Below, one piece after another: positions 42,691 through 50,690 of a stretch of 64,000 nucleotides of DNA; position 1 is the first letter of the stretch, and every line of letters begins with the position of its first letter. Source of the stretch: Mycolicibacterium elephantis DSM 44368 (GTDB lineage: Bacteria > Actinomycetota > Actinomycetes > Mycobacteriales > Mycobacteriaceae); the NCBI RefSeq assembly GCF_004014805.1, contig NZ_ATDN01000012.1:186001-250000 (forward strand). The letters are read 5' to 3'. The notes beneath the pieces are model-generated. The model had not been told where the DNA came from. It was given only the letters and a program-made list of their open reading frames with translations, and made no database searches. Both the position numbers and the translations under genes were made by a program.

Positions 42691-43394
42691 CGTTGCCGCG
42701 CCCGTTTGATCGCCGCACCCCACACCAGCTTCACCGTGGGCGACAGCTGGTGCTGCTTGACCATGTCCCTGGTCAGCAGCGCCGACGCGGCCGCCTTGGT
42801 GGCCACCGACGCCTTGGAGGTGTGCCCGGAGTCGAACGGCGGCTGCGGGTCGTACTCGATGACCAGCTGCACCGCCTTGGCCTTGGCCTCGCCGCCGATC
42901 TGCCCGCACAGCCAGATCCCCAGGTCGATGCCCGCCGAGACGCCCGCCGCGGTGACGATCTTGCCCTCGCCCACGATCCGCTGATCGCCCACCGGTTCGA
43001 CGCCGAACGAGCGCAGCGTCTGCAGCGCCATCCAGTGCGACGTGGCCCGGCGGCCCTCCAGCACGCCCGCGGCGGCCAGGATCACCGAGCCCGAGCACAC
43101 CGAGGTCGTCCAGGTCGACGTCTGGTGGGCCCGCCGGACCCAGTCGAGCACCTTCTCGTCGCGGGCGTGCTCGAACGTCGTCCCGCCGCCGGGAATCAGG
43201 ATGATGTCGGGTGACGGTGTCTCGACGAACGAGTGGGTCGCGCCGATGAGCAGCACCCCGGAGTCGGCGGCGACGGGCCCGGGCTCGTGCCAGACGAACC
43301 GCACCTCGGTGTCGGGCAGGTTGCGCAGCACCTCGTAGGGGCCGATGAAGTCCAGCGCGGTGTAGCCGGGGTACACCATGATCGCGATCTGCAT
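42672..43394 (-). CDS. DJ-1/PfpI family protein
   Basis: 240 residues, class I glutamine-amidotransferase-like fold. N-terminal QIAIMVYPGYTALDFIGPYEVL, the nucleophile-elbow Cys in TTSVCSGSVILAAAG (about residue 99), and TAAGVSAGIDLGIWLCGQIGG. This branch (isonitrile hydratase/ThiJ-like) often accompanies GlxA regulators, as here: the regulator gene ends 13 bases upstream. AGAGGAGAT precedes ATG 43,394. The 3' end overlaps the AbiEi/DUF559 stop by four bases within a palindromic repeat. Reaction unknown. Confidence 0.87.
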   Translation of the reverse strand: MQIAIMVYPGYTALDFIGPYEVLRNLPDTEVRFVWHEPGPVAADSGVLLIGATHSFVETPSPDIILIPGGGTTFEHARDEKVLDWVRRAHQTSTWTTSVCSGSVILAAAGVLEGRRATSHWMALQTLRSFGVEPVGDQRIVGEGKIVTAAGVSAGIDLGIWLCGQIGGEAKAKAVQLVIEYDPQPPFDSGHTSKASVATKAAASALLTRDMVKQHQLSPTVKLVWGAAIKRARQRAVSAR

Positions 43395-43407
43395 GTGATC
43401 TCCTCTG

Positions 43408-44412
43408 CTAGGCGAACGTCTTGCGGTACTGGTCGGGTGACACCCCGAGCCGACGAACGAAGTTGCGGCGCAACGTCTCCGCGGTGCCGAAGCCACAGCG
43501 CGCGGCGATGACGGTGAGCGTGTCGTCGGTCTCCTCGAGCTGACGGCGCGCGGCCTCGGTGCGGATCCGTTCGACGTAGGCGCCGGGCGCCTCGCCGACC
43601 TCTTCGCTGAACACCCGGGTGAAGTGGCGCGGGCTCATCGCGGCGCGGCGCGCCAACTCCGGGATGCTGTGCGGCCCACCGGGTTCGGTTTCGATGGCTT
43701 CCTGCACCTGCCGGATCGGCGTGCGCTTGGCCCGCGGCATCCACACCGGGGCGGCGAACTGCGTCTGCCCGCCGGGCCGGCGCAGATACAGCACCAGCCA
43801 GCGCGCCACGGTCTGCGCGACGTCGGTGCCGTGGTCGTCCTCGACCAGCGACAGCGCCAGGTCGATGCCCGCGGTGACGCCCGCCGCGGTCCAGACCCGC
43901 TCGCTGCTGCGCAGGTAGATCGGCTCCGGATCGACGGTCACCGAGGGGAATTCACGCGCCATCCGGTCGGCGAACGCCCAGTGCGTGGTGGCCGGGCAGC
44001 CGTCGAGCAGGCCGGCCTGCGCGGCCAGGAACGCGCCCGTGCAGACGCTGACGACGCGGCGCGCGTGCTGCGCGACGGCCTGGATCCATGCGATGACGTT
44101 GGGGTTGGCGCGGGTCTCGTCCACGCCGAATCCGCCGGGCAGGATCACGGTGTCGACGGGCTCGTACGGGTCGGGCAGCGGCTGCGCGACCAGCGCCAGG
44201 CCGGTACCCGTGGTCGCGGGTTCGCCGTTCTCGGTCACCACGCGCACCGCGTAGCCGTCGCGGCCGTGGGCGCCCAGATACGTCGAGGCGCCGGTGAACA
44301 CCTCGTGCGGGCCGACCAGGTCGAGAGCCTGGACACCCGGATAGCCGAGGATCACCACCGATCGCACGTCATCAGTGTGGTGCCCCTGCGCGATGGCGTC
44401 TATGCCATGCAT
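43408..44412 (-). CDS. GlxA-type AraC family transcriptional regulator
   Basis: 334 residues: DJ-1/PfpI-like sensor domain about 18-185 (VVILGYPGVQALDLVGPHEV, SVCTGAFLAAQAGLL) and two AraC helix-turn-helix motifs about 235-334 (SIPELARRAAMSPRHFTRVFSEE and LTVIAARCGFGTAETLRRNFVRR). This architecture is that of GlxA/FtrA activators of amine, amide or nitrile-related pathways. An internal GTG about 15 codons in is an alternative start. It begins eight bases after the menC stop and precedes the DJ-1 gene, so it is probably read from the menC promoter as part of one transcript. Confidence 0.88.
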   Translation of the reverse strand: MHGIDAIAQGHHTDDVRSVVILGYPGVQALDLVGPHEVFTGASTYLGAHGRDGYAVRVVTENGEPATTGTGLALVAQPLPDPYEPVDTVILPGGFGVDETRANPNVIAWIQAVAQHARRVVSVCTGAFLAAQAGLLDGCPATTHWAFADRMAREFPSVTVDPEPIYLRSSERVWTAAGVTAGIDLALSLVEDDHGTDVAQTVARWLVLYLRRPGGQTQFAAPVWMPRAKRTPIRQVQEAIETEPGGPHSIPELARRAAMSPRHFTRVFSEEVGEAPGAYVERIRTEAARRQLEETDDTLTVIAARCGFGTAETLRRNFVRRLGVSPDQYRKTFA

Positions 44413-44420
44413 CCCACAAA

Positions 44421-45386
44421 TTAGGACACGAGCGGGTAGCAGGCCCGGATCCGGTCGATCCACCACTGCCTGCGGTCGGGCGCGGCGGCCAGCGTCTCCA
44501 GCCGGGCCGGGTCCGGCACGACGGCCCTCACCGGCAGCGTGCCGTCGACGAGCGGCGCGGGTTCGGCGACGTCCTCGACGAACAGACCGCCGGTGCCCAG
44601 CCCGCACGCATGGTGCAGGGCGGGCAGCGCCGCGGCGGCCAGCAGCCCGCGCCCGATCCCCACGGCCGTGTCCAGCGCGGACGACACCACGATCGGGATG
44701 TCGATCTGCGCGGCGATGTCCAGCAGCCGCCCGACCCCGCCCAGCGGGGCGACCTTGACCACCGCGACGTCGGCGGCGTCGGCGCGCACCACGTGCAGCG
44801 GGTCGTCGGCCTTGCGGATGCTCTCGTCGACGGCGACCGGCACGTCGATGCGGCGGCGCAACTCGGCCAGTTCCGCGACCGTCGGGCAGGGCTGTTCGAG
44901 GTACTCCAGCGGCCCGTCGGCGGTCAACGCGGCCGCGGCGTCGACGGCCTCGGCGACGCTCCAGCCGCCGTTGGCGTCGACACGCACGGTGGGCACGTGG
45001 GCACGCACGGCATTGACGCGCGCGACGTCGTCGGCCAGGGTCTGGCCCGGTTCGGCGACCTTGACCTTCGCCGTCGTCGCCCCGGGAAACCGGGCCAGCA
45101 CCTCGGGCACCTGCGCGGGCGCGACGGCGGGCACGGTGGCGTTGATCGGGATGCGGTCCCGGCGCGTCGGCGGCGACGGGTGGTAGGCGGCCTCGATGGC
45201 CGCCGTCAGCCAGTGCGCGGCCTCGGGCGGCTCGTATTCGGTAAACGCACCGAACTCGCCCCAGCCGGCCGGCCCGTCGATCAGCGCCGCCTCGCGAACG
45301 GTGATGCCGCGGAACCGAACTCGCATCGGCAGCGCGACGACGTGCATGCGGTCCAGAAGGTCGTCGAGCTCCGGCATATCGTCCAT
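44421..45386 (-). CDS. menC: o-Succinylbenzoate synthase
   Basis: 321 residues, enolase-superfamily enzyme that dehydrates SHCHC to o-succinylbenzoate in menaquinone synthesis. Catalytic residues: Lys of the KxK-type strand AKVKVAEPG, metal ligands Asp in VRVDANGGW, Glu in EYLEQPCP and Asp in AVDESIRK, and the second-face Lys in VVKVAPLGG. The N-terminus DDLLDRMHVVALPMRVRFRG matches M. tuberculosis MenC (Rv0553) as I recall it, which favours ATG 45,386 over 45,377. In M. tuberculosis bpoC follows directly; here three unrelated genes intervene. Confidence 0.93.
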   Translation of the reverse strand: MDDMPELDDLLDRMHVVALPMRVRFRGITVREAALIDGPAGWGEFGAFTEYEPPEAAHWLTAAIEAAYHPSPPTRRDRIPINATVPAVAPAQVPEVLARFPGATTAKVKVAEPGQTLADDVARVNAVRAHVPTVRVDANGGWSVAEAVDAAAALTADGPLEYLEQPCPTVAELAELRRRIDVPVAVDESIRKADDPLHVVRADAADVAVVKVAPLGGVGRLLDIAAQIDIPIVVSSALDTAVGIGRGLLAAAALPALHHACGLGTGGLFVEDVAEPAPLVDGTLPVRAVVPDPARLETLAAAPDRRQWWIDRIRACYPLVS

Positions 45387-45427
45387 CCTGCCCCACCGCC
45401 GATGTTTAATTCTGTGCGCAACCGGCA

Positions 45428-45463
45428 AATTCTCCAGGCGAACATTCGAGTGCGAGGAGAATT
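45428..45463. promoter_or_regulatory. Inverted repeat upstream of the SOUL-family gene
   Basis: AATTCTCC (45,428-45,435) is exactly complementary to GGAGAATT (45,456-45,463), 20 bases apart, and between them lies a smaller palindrome CGAACATTCG. The site is 32 bases before ATG 45,496 and in the divergent spacer with menC. It could be a regulator-binding site or an mRNA hairpin. Confidence 0.4.
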
Positions 45464-45495
45464 GTGCCGTTTCCCACCGTGATCGGGAGCCCACG

Positions 45496-46116
45496 ATGAT
45501 GCGGCTGCTCGAGATTCCCGTGCAGGTCGCGGAATCAGTGCTGTCGATCGTGGGCATCCGGGCGGGCACCGAAGAGCCCCACTACGTGGGCACCGAGCTC
45601 ACCGATGGCGTGGAGATCCGGCGGTACGGTCCGCGGATCGCCGCGGAGACCACGGTGACCGCCGACGAAGACCGTGCCCGCTACATCGGTTTTCGCCGCC
45701 TCGCCGGGTACATCTTCGGCGGCAACCATCGCGACGAGACGATCGCGATGACCGCGCCGGTCAGCCAGCAGTCACGCGAGAAGATCGCGATGACGGCGCC
45801 GGTGGCGCAAGCCCGAAACGGTGAACACTCGACGATCCGGTTCTACATGCCGTCGAAGTGGACGATGGACACCTTGCCGACCCCGGATGACGACGAGGTG
45901 CGGCTGGTGACCGTACCGGGTGAGACGGTCGCCGTGTTGCGGTTCAGCGGCGACCTCAGCGCGCACGCCGTCGCCGCCCGGACACAGGAACTCTCGGAGG
46001 TGTTACGCACCAACGGGATCGAGGTCGTCGGGTCGGCACAGGCCTGGTTCTACGACCCGCCCTGGACGGTGCCGTTTCGCCGCCGCAACGAGATCGCGAT
46101 CCCGGTGCGCCAGTAG
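45496..46116 (+). CDS. SOUL haem-binding family protein
   Basis: 206 residues. SOUL/HBP signatures: GVEIRRYGPRIAAETTV, FRRLAGYIFGGNHRDETIAMTAPV with a repeated IAMTAPV, and WTVPFRRRNEIAIPV at the C-terminus. No signal peptide; residues 1-22 are hydrophobic (LLEIPVQVAESVLSIVGI) and could act as an amphipathic anchor. The family binds haem or porphyrin; no enzymatic role is assigned. ATG 45,496 has GGGAG upstream. An inverted repeat in the 109-base divergent spacer with menC may regulate it. Ends nine bases from the convergent acyl-CoA synthetase. Confidence 0.87.
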   Translation: MMRLLEIPVQVAESVLSIVGIRAGTEEPHYVGTELTDGVEIRRYGPRIAAETTVTADEDRARYIGFRRLAGYIFGGNHRDETIAMTAPVSQQSREKIAMTAPVAQARNGEHSTIRFYMPSKWTMDTLPTPDDDEVRLVTVPGETVAVLRFSGDLSAHAVAARTQELSEVLRTNGIEVVGSAQAWFYDPPWTVPFRRRNEIAIPVRQ

Positions 46117-46125
46117 CTCGGTGCA

Positions 46126-47694
46126 CTAGACCGTCGCCCGGTCGCGGCCCTCCCAGTAGGGCTTGCGCAGTTCCTTCTTCAGGATCTTGCCGGTGGGGTT
46201 GCGCGGCAGCTCGTCGGTGATGTCGACGCTCTTGGGGCACTTGTAGCCCGCCAGCCGTTCGCGGCACCACGCGATCAGCTCCTCGGGAGTGGCCGAACCC
46301 TCCAGCGAGACAACGGCCTTGACGACCTCACCCCACTTCTCGTCGGGAACGCCGATGACGGCGACGTCGGCGACCGCGGGATGCTCGGCCATCACCCGTT
46401 CGACCTCGATCGAGTAGATGTTCTCACCGCCGGAGATGATCATGTCCTTGAGCCGGTCCTCGACGAAGATGTAGCCCTCCTCGTCGATGCGCCCGATGTC
46501 GCCGGTGCGGAACCAGCCGTCGGAGGTGATCGCCTCGGCCGTCGCCTCCGGCTTGTTGTGGTAGCCCTTCATCAACTGCGGTGTGCGGAACCACAATTCG
46601 CCCTGCTGTCCGGTCGGCACCTCGTCCAGCGTGTCCGGGTCGACGACGCGCAGCTCGGCGTTGGGCACCAGCGTGCCCGCGCTGGACAGCCGCTCCTCGC
46701 GGCCGGGGTCGCGGTGCGCCTCGGGCAGCAGGTGGCTGATCACCCCGCACACCTCGGTGAGCCCGTACACCTGCATGAAATCGGTGTTCGGCCAGGCCTT
46801 CAACGCCGCACGCAGCAGCGGCAGCGGCATCGGGGACGCGCCGTAGGCGAACGTCTTGAGCGCGCCGAACAGTTTCACCGCGTCCTCGCCGGACTCCAGC
46901 ACCTTGGCCAGCACCGCGGGCACCAGGAAGGTTCGGTTGGCGCCCTGCAGAATCGCGCCGGCCAACGAGGCGCCGTCGACCTCGCGGGTCATCACGCTGG
47001 GCAACCCGTCGTGCAGCCCGAACTGCACATACGACGAGCCGCCGACGTGGAACAGCGGCATCGACACCATGCTCTTGTCGCCCTCGTCGAAGTTGAAGCC
47101 CTCGTGGGCGTTGATGGTGTGCGCGATGATGTTGGCCTGCGTCAGCTCAACGCCTTTGGGCCGGCCCGTCGTGCCCGAGGAGTACATGATGATGGCCACG
47201 TCGTCGGGTTGGACGTCGGCGCCGCGGTTCACCGGCGTGGCCGAGGCCAGCATCGCCTCGTACTCGTCGCCGTCCGCTCCCTCGGGCGTCACCTCGACGA
47301 TGTGCTCGATGTTGGTGAGCTTGCCGCGGATCTTGTCGATGCCGGCCTTCTGCTCGGCCCCGACGACCAGCACCTTGGCGTCGGAGTCGTTGAGCACGTA
47401 GTCGAGTTCGTCGGCGGCCAGCCGGAAGTTGATGATCGCGTTGGCCGCGCCCAGCGACGCGGCGGCCAGCGTCATCTCCACGCAGGCGGGGTGGTTCTTG
47501 TCCAGGAACGCCACCACGTCGCCGCGTTCGACGCCGCGCTCGGTCAGCGCGCCGGCGAGCCGACGCACGCGGTCGTTCCACTGCGCCCAGGTCCAGGTGC
47601 GGTCGAGGTACGTGATCGCCTCGGAGTCGGGCTTGGTTTGCGCCCAGTGGGCGGTTCGTTCGTCGAGGAAACGCGGGTCAGGCAGGTCAGACAT
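46126..47694 (-). CDS. Long-chain acyl-CoA synthetase (FadD family)
   Basis: 522 residues. AMP-binding motif IMYSSGTTGRPKGVELT, adenine motif QVYGLTEVCG, hinge VEDRLKDMIISGGENIY and catalytic Lys in RNPTGKILKKEL. Forms acyl-CoA from a carboxylic acid, ATP and CoA. Although it lies beside men genes, length and motifs are those of fatty-acid ligases rather than the short mycobacterial MenE, so I do not call it menE. ATG 47,694. It converges with the SOUL gene and is divergent from the YCII gene. Confidence 0.9.
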   Translation of the reverse strand: MSDLPDPRFLDERTAHWAQTKPDSEAITYLDRTWTWAQWNDRVRRLAGALTERGVERGDVVAFLDKNHPACVEMTLAAASLGAANAIINFRLAADELDYVLNDSDAKVLVVGAEQKAGIDKIRGKLTNIEHIVEVTPEGADGDEYEAMLASATPVNRGADVQPDDVAIIMYSSGTTGRPKGVELTQANIIAHTINAHEGFNFDEGDKSMVSMPLFHVGGSSYVQFGLHDGLPSVMTREVDGASLAGAILQGANRTFLVPAVLAKVLESGEDAVKLFGALKTFAYGASPMPLPLLRAALKAWPNTDFMQVYGLTEVCGVISHLLPEAHRDPGREERLSSAGTLVPNAELRVVDPDTLDEVPTGQQGELWFRTPQLMKGYHNKPEATAEAITSDGWFRTGDIGRIDEEGYIFVEDRLKDMIISGGENIYSIEVERVMAEHPAVADVAVIGVPDEKWGEVVKAVVSLEGSATPEELIAWCRERLAGYKCPKSVDITDELPRNPTGKILKKELRKPYWEGRDRATV

Positions 47695-47848
47695 GTTCAG
47701 AGCGTGCCATAAACCCGGGTTCCAGCCAGGAGAGTTTCGCGAACCTCCGAATCTGCGATCCGTTCGGGCGGCGCGAGTCGGCCGCAGTTGCCGATCTCCC
47801 GGGAGACCTTCGATGAGAAATCGCGTCGGGACGTGTCGGTCTCTAAGG

Positions 47849-47865
47849 GTGCCCGTACGGGGCAC
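47849..47865 (+). promoter_or_regulatory. Small hairpin in the leader of the YCII gene
   Basis: GTGCCC, a five-base loop and GGGCAC form a compact stem 26 bases before ATG 47,892 and just ahead of the AAGGAGA ribosome binding site. It may influence translation; the remaining 150 bases of the spacer show no further clear element. Confidence 0.3.
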
Positions 47866-47891
47866 GACGAGAACCTGAAGGAGACATCACG

Positions 47892-48356
47892 ATGGCGCGT
47901 TACATGCTGATCATGCGGTCCACCCCGGAGGCCGAGGCCGCGATGGCCGAGGCCGAGATCGACTTCGACCAGATCTTCGAACAGATGGGCCGCTTCAACG
48001 AGGAGCTCATCAAGGCCGGTGTGCTACTGGCCGGTGAGGGCCTGACCGGACCTGAGGAGGGGTTCGTCGTCGACTTCAACTCCGATCCACCGACGGTCAC
48101 CGACGGCGGGTACACGGACGCCAGGGAGCTGTTCAACGGGTTCTGGATCCTGCAGGTGTCGTCGAAGGACGAGGCCGAGCAGTGGGCGCGGAAGATCCCC
48201 CTGGGCAAGGGCGTCAAGGTCGAGGTGCGGCGGGTCGCCGAGACGACCGAGTTCCCGCTCGACAATCCCTGGGTCAAGAAGGAGATTCAGTGGAAGGCCG
48301 AGCTTGCGGAGAAGATCGCGACGCAGGCCCGCGCCGAGGCCGAGCAGTTCGTCTAG
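47892..48356 (+). CDS. YCII-related (DGPF-type) protein with C-terminal helix
   Basis: 154 residues. The YCII fold spans about 1-115 (ARYMLIMRSTPEAEA, FNEELIKAGVLLAGEGL, PFxELKEL-like GFWILQVSSKDEAEQWA, KVEVRRVAE). Related proteins of the DGPF/YCII group are common in high-GC bacteria, often near ECF sigma factors, with unknown reaction; no sigma factor is here. About 38 residues of predicted helix follow (WVKKEIQWKAELAEKIA), longer than the usual domain. AAGGAGA lies seven bases before the ATG. Confidence 0.82.
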   Translation: MARYMLIMRSTPEAEAAMAEAEIDFDQIFEQMGRFNEELIKAGVLLAGEGLTGPEEGFVVDFNSDPPTVTDGGYTDARELFNGFWILQVSSKDEAEQWARKIPLGKGVKVEVRRVAETTEFPLDNPWVKKEIQWKAELAEKIATQARAEAEQFV

Positions 48357-48373
48357 GCCCTCGGGCGGCGAGG

Positions 48374-48622
48374 CTAGGTGGCGCGGATCCGGATGGGTCC
48401 GCGCCACGTTGCGTCGGGGTCGAGCACCTCCCCCTTTTGGGTGATCTCGACGTGACCGTCGCGGGCCAGGGCGCGTGCGGTCTCGCGGGCGTCGTCCATC
48501 AGGTCGCGCCAGCTCTCGCCGCCGACCGCGCGGGCGGCGTCCGATGGGCAGATCGTCTTGTCCGGCCCGCGTTCGCGGGACAGGTCCAGGATCGCCTCGC
48601 GCAGCCGCCGCCGGGTGCTCAT
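48374..48622 (-). CDS. DUF3253-like small protein
   Basis: 82 residues with the pattern of DUF3253: LREAILDLSRERGPDKTICPSDAARAVGG, WRDLMDDARETARALARDG, HVEITQKGEVLDP and a final GPIRIR. Winged-helix-like; function unknown. ATG 48,622. It begins ten bases after the stop of the secreted protein at 48,633 on the same strand, so it may be the last gene of the mce operon 2 transcript, though it has no obvious link to lipid import. Confidence 0.8.
   Translation of the reverse strand: MSTRRRLREAILDLSRERGPDKTICPSDAARAVGGESWRDLMDDARETARALARDGHVEITQKGEVLDPDATWRGPIRIRAT
48378..48407. terminator. Strong hairpin at the end of the DUF3253-like gene
   Basis: GTGGCGCGGA and TCCGCGCCAC form a perfect 10-bp GC-rich stem with a 10-base loop. 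It covers the 3' end of the gene read leftwards and lies just beyond the convergent YCII stop (48,356). There is no U-tract, as is common for mycobacterial terminators. Confidence 0.45.
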
Positions 48623-48632
48623 TCGGCCGAAT

Positions 48633-49205
48633 CTACGCTCCCGCGCACACCCCGGAGTCGCGGATCACCCCGCCGTAGACGTTGGCAGTGGCGATATTGG
48701 CGTTGATCTGCCCGGCGGGCAGCCGCTTCTTGATCTTGTCGCTGATCTGGGTGAACTGATACCACAGCCGGTACATCGAATCCCCGTGGAACACCGGCGA
48801 ATACTCGCTCTGGTCCGGGTAGTTGATGATGAACAGCGTGTGCGCACGGGGGTTCAGGAAGGCCGCGGACTGGTCGAGGTTGGCGGCGACGACGTCACCG
48901 GCGCGGGTCATCCCCGGCGCCGACCAGTCGTCGTCGTGGTCGGCCAGGAAGTTCTGAAAGCCGAACACCTGCGCCATCAGTTCGTCGTACTGGGCGTTGA
49001 ACCACTGGCAGGAGTCCCGCATCGCGGTGACCTGTTCGGGGGTGACGCGGATCTGCCACAGGTTGTACGGGAACACGGTGTAGTCGGGCTGCCAGGCCGA
49101 CGGGTGCGGTGTGAACACCGGCAGCGTCGGCGCAACCTCGTCGGCCCGTGCCATCGGCGCGGCGACCAGCAGCGCCGCGATGCTCGCCACCACAACCCGA
49201 AACAT
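48633..49205 (-). CDS. Secreted protein of unknown function at the end of mce operon 2
   Basis: 190 residues with a signal peptide (about 1-22, APMARAD) and a helical mature part: PHPSAWQPDYTVFPYNLWQIRVTPEQVTAMRDSCQWF, FADHDDDW-like FLADHDDDWSAPG, and a C-terminal GGVIRDSGVC. Two Cys residues may pair. I do not recognise the family with confidence. It starts two bases after the stop of the mannan-binding-like gene, so it belongs to the same transcript as the mce genes and is a candidate exported accessory factor. Confidence 0.72.
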   Translation of the reverse strand: MFRVVVASIAALLVAAPMARADEVAPTLPVFTPHPSAWQPDYTVFPYNLWQIRVTPEQVTAMRDSCQWFNAQYDELMAQVFGFQNFLADHDDDWSAPGMTRAGDVVAANLDQSAAFLNPRAHTLFIINYPDQSEYSPVFHGDSMYRLWYQFTQISDKIKKRLPAGQINANIATANVYGGVIRDSGVCAGA

Positions 49206-49207
49206 GG

Positions 49208-50002
49208 TCAGGCGCCGCCGAATTCGGGACGCAGCACCGGCGCGAGCGCCGACAGCGGGATATGGGCCTGCACGGTGCCGCCGTCCATCGCCCACTGCAT
49301 GCGGCCGATCGTGTAGTCCAACGGGCTGTCGCGACCGACCGGATAGTCGGGCATGTAGAGGATCAGCTCATCCGGGGTGAGCGCCCACGCCCGGTAGCCG
49401 CCGGAGTACACCTTGTCCGGGGTCCAGCGGTCCGGGGTGAACGGATAGGTGCCGGCCTGGTGCGGCGGCGGTGCGGCATCGAGTGCGGCGACGATGAACG
49501 GCGCACCCAGGCGCGGGATCTCGGCCAGGTGGTCGACGCCCGGATTGAACAGGTCGGCCAGTTGCAGCTGCCGCCCGCCGGCGAAGGTGAAGGTGCGGTA
49601 GGCGTCGCTGATGATGGGCGCGTTCGGGTGTGCGAGGGCGTCGGTACCCACTGTGCCCGAATACATCTCGTGGAAGACGGCCGTCATCGCGTCGCCGTGA
49701 TGGAAGATCTGGAAGTGCTGCTCGCCGAAGCTGTCCTGGACCATCTTCGTCGCGGCGTTGCGCCAGTTGTTCATCAGGTTGGTCAGGTATTCCCGGATGG
49801 TGGGGTTGTTCACCAGATCGCCGGGCAACGCCATCTTGATGGTGCGGACGGCGTTGCGCTCCGAGACCACCGACGTGCTGCAGAACTGCCCGTCCCACTG
49901 TCCGCCCAGCTCGTCACAGAACGACGGTGCTGACGCTGCAGCAGCGGGTGCGGTCAGCAGGGCGGCGACGACGGCTACCGCGGCCACGACGGACGCGCGC
50001 AT
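49208..50002 (-). CDS. Secreted mannan-binding-like/DUF3298 protein (mce operon 2)
   Basis: 264 residues. Signal peptide about 1-23. Immediately after it lies FCDELGGQWDGQFCSTS, a short Cys-flanked, Gly/Trp-rich motif like the mannan-binding (MVL-type) module. The rest is a DUF3298/RsiV-like beta domain (FQIFHHGDAMTAVFHEMYSG, WALTPDELILYMPDYPVG, IPLSALAPVLRPEF). It is the positional counterpart of 9711-10430 in operon 1, which lacks the Cys-flanked motif. Together these suggest an exported factor that may contact cell-wall glycans near the Mce complex; function is inferred. Confidence 0.75.
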   Translation of the reverse strand: MRASVVAAVAVVAALLTAPAAAASAPSFCDELGGQWDGQFCSTSVVSERNAVRTIKMALPGDLVNNPTIREYLTNLMNNWRNAATKMVQDSFGEQHFQIFHHGDAMTAVFHEMYSGTVGTDALAHPNAPIISDAYRTFTFAGGRQLQLADLFNPGVDHLAEIPRLGAPFIVAALDAAPPPHQAGTYPFTPDRWTPDKVYSGGYRAWALTPDELILYMPDYPVGRDSPLDYTIGRMQWAMDGGTVQAHIPLSALAPVLRPEFGGA

Positions 50003-50659
50003 CTAGGGCAGCTCGACTTTGCTTGCGCGCCAACGACCGTCGACGTACTCCATGGTCATCTTGATCCGGCTGCGATCGATACGCGGATCCGGGACGGTGG
50101 CGTTCTGCACCGCCTGATCGACGAATAGCAACACCACCACCTTGTCCGTGGTGGCGGATTGCACTGCCGACTCCAGCACCACCCCGTGCGCGGAGGCCTT
50201 GTTGTCGATCAACAACTGGCGCAGCTCGGCGCTGGACTTCGAGTACATGTCCTTGAACTCGCCGGTCGCGCCGTCGAGTACCGCTGCGAAGTTCTCGTCG
50301 ACCTCGTTGGAGTCGATGCTGGTCAGCACCTGCGCGTACTCGACCGCCGCCTGCTGGGCGGCATCGGCGGCGTGTTCTGACTGCCGCAGCTGCCATAGCT
50401 GCCAGCCCAGAAAACCGGAGCCGGCCAGCACCCCGACGACCAGGGTGGCCAGTGCCGCGAGCCGGATGCGGCGCGGCCAGTTCCGCTCGGCCGCCGTGCC
50501 GGACGCCGGGTCGTCGGGTGTCTGGTCGTCGCTGCCCGAGGCGGTCTCGGGGGCGTCGGACACGTCGGTGTCGGGCTGCTCGACGTCCGACGTTGCCTCA
50601 GTAGTTTCGCTGTCACCGTCGGGTTTCTTGTCGGTGTCCTTGTCGTTCGTCACAGACAA
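50003..50659 (-). CDS. Mce-associated membrane protein (operon 2)
   Basis: 218 residues: acidic Asp/Glu/Thr-rich N-terminus (about 1-55), one membrane helix (about 65-88), and the exported domain with FAAVLDGATGEFKDMYSKSS and the C-terminal YVDGRWRASKVELP, closely parallel to the operon 1 protein. The TTG at 50,659 has GGAG six bases upstream; GTG 50,653 is an alternative start. Lies 31 bases after mceF and directly abuts the next gene. Family members are thought to assist Mce complex stability. Confidence 0.84.
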   Translation of the reverse strand: MSVTNDKDTDKKPDGDSETTEATSDVEQPDTDVSDAPETASGSDDQTPDDPASGTAAERNWPRRIRLAALATLVVGVLAGSGFLGWQLWQLRQSEHAADAAQQAAVEYAQVLTSIDSNEVDENFAAVLDGATGEFKDMYSKSSAELRQLLIDNKASAHGVVLESAVQSATTDKVVVLLFVDQAVQNATVPDPRIDRSRIKMTMEYVDGRWRASKVELP

Positions 50660-50690
50660 CTTGATCTCCTAGCAACTACGCACTCGCGGC

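Noticed and set aside
45439..45448. CGAACATTCG as a LexA SOS box upstream of the SOUL gene
   Set aside because: The mycobacterial SOS box is TCGAAC, four bases, GTTCGA; this site has only two bases between its arms.
46126..47694. Acyl-CoA synthetase next to men genes as MenE
   Set aside because: At 522 residues with fatty-acyl ligase features it differs from the short mycobacterial MenE; proximity alone is not enough.
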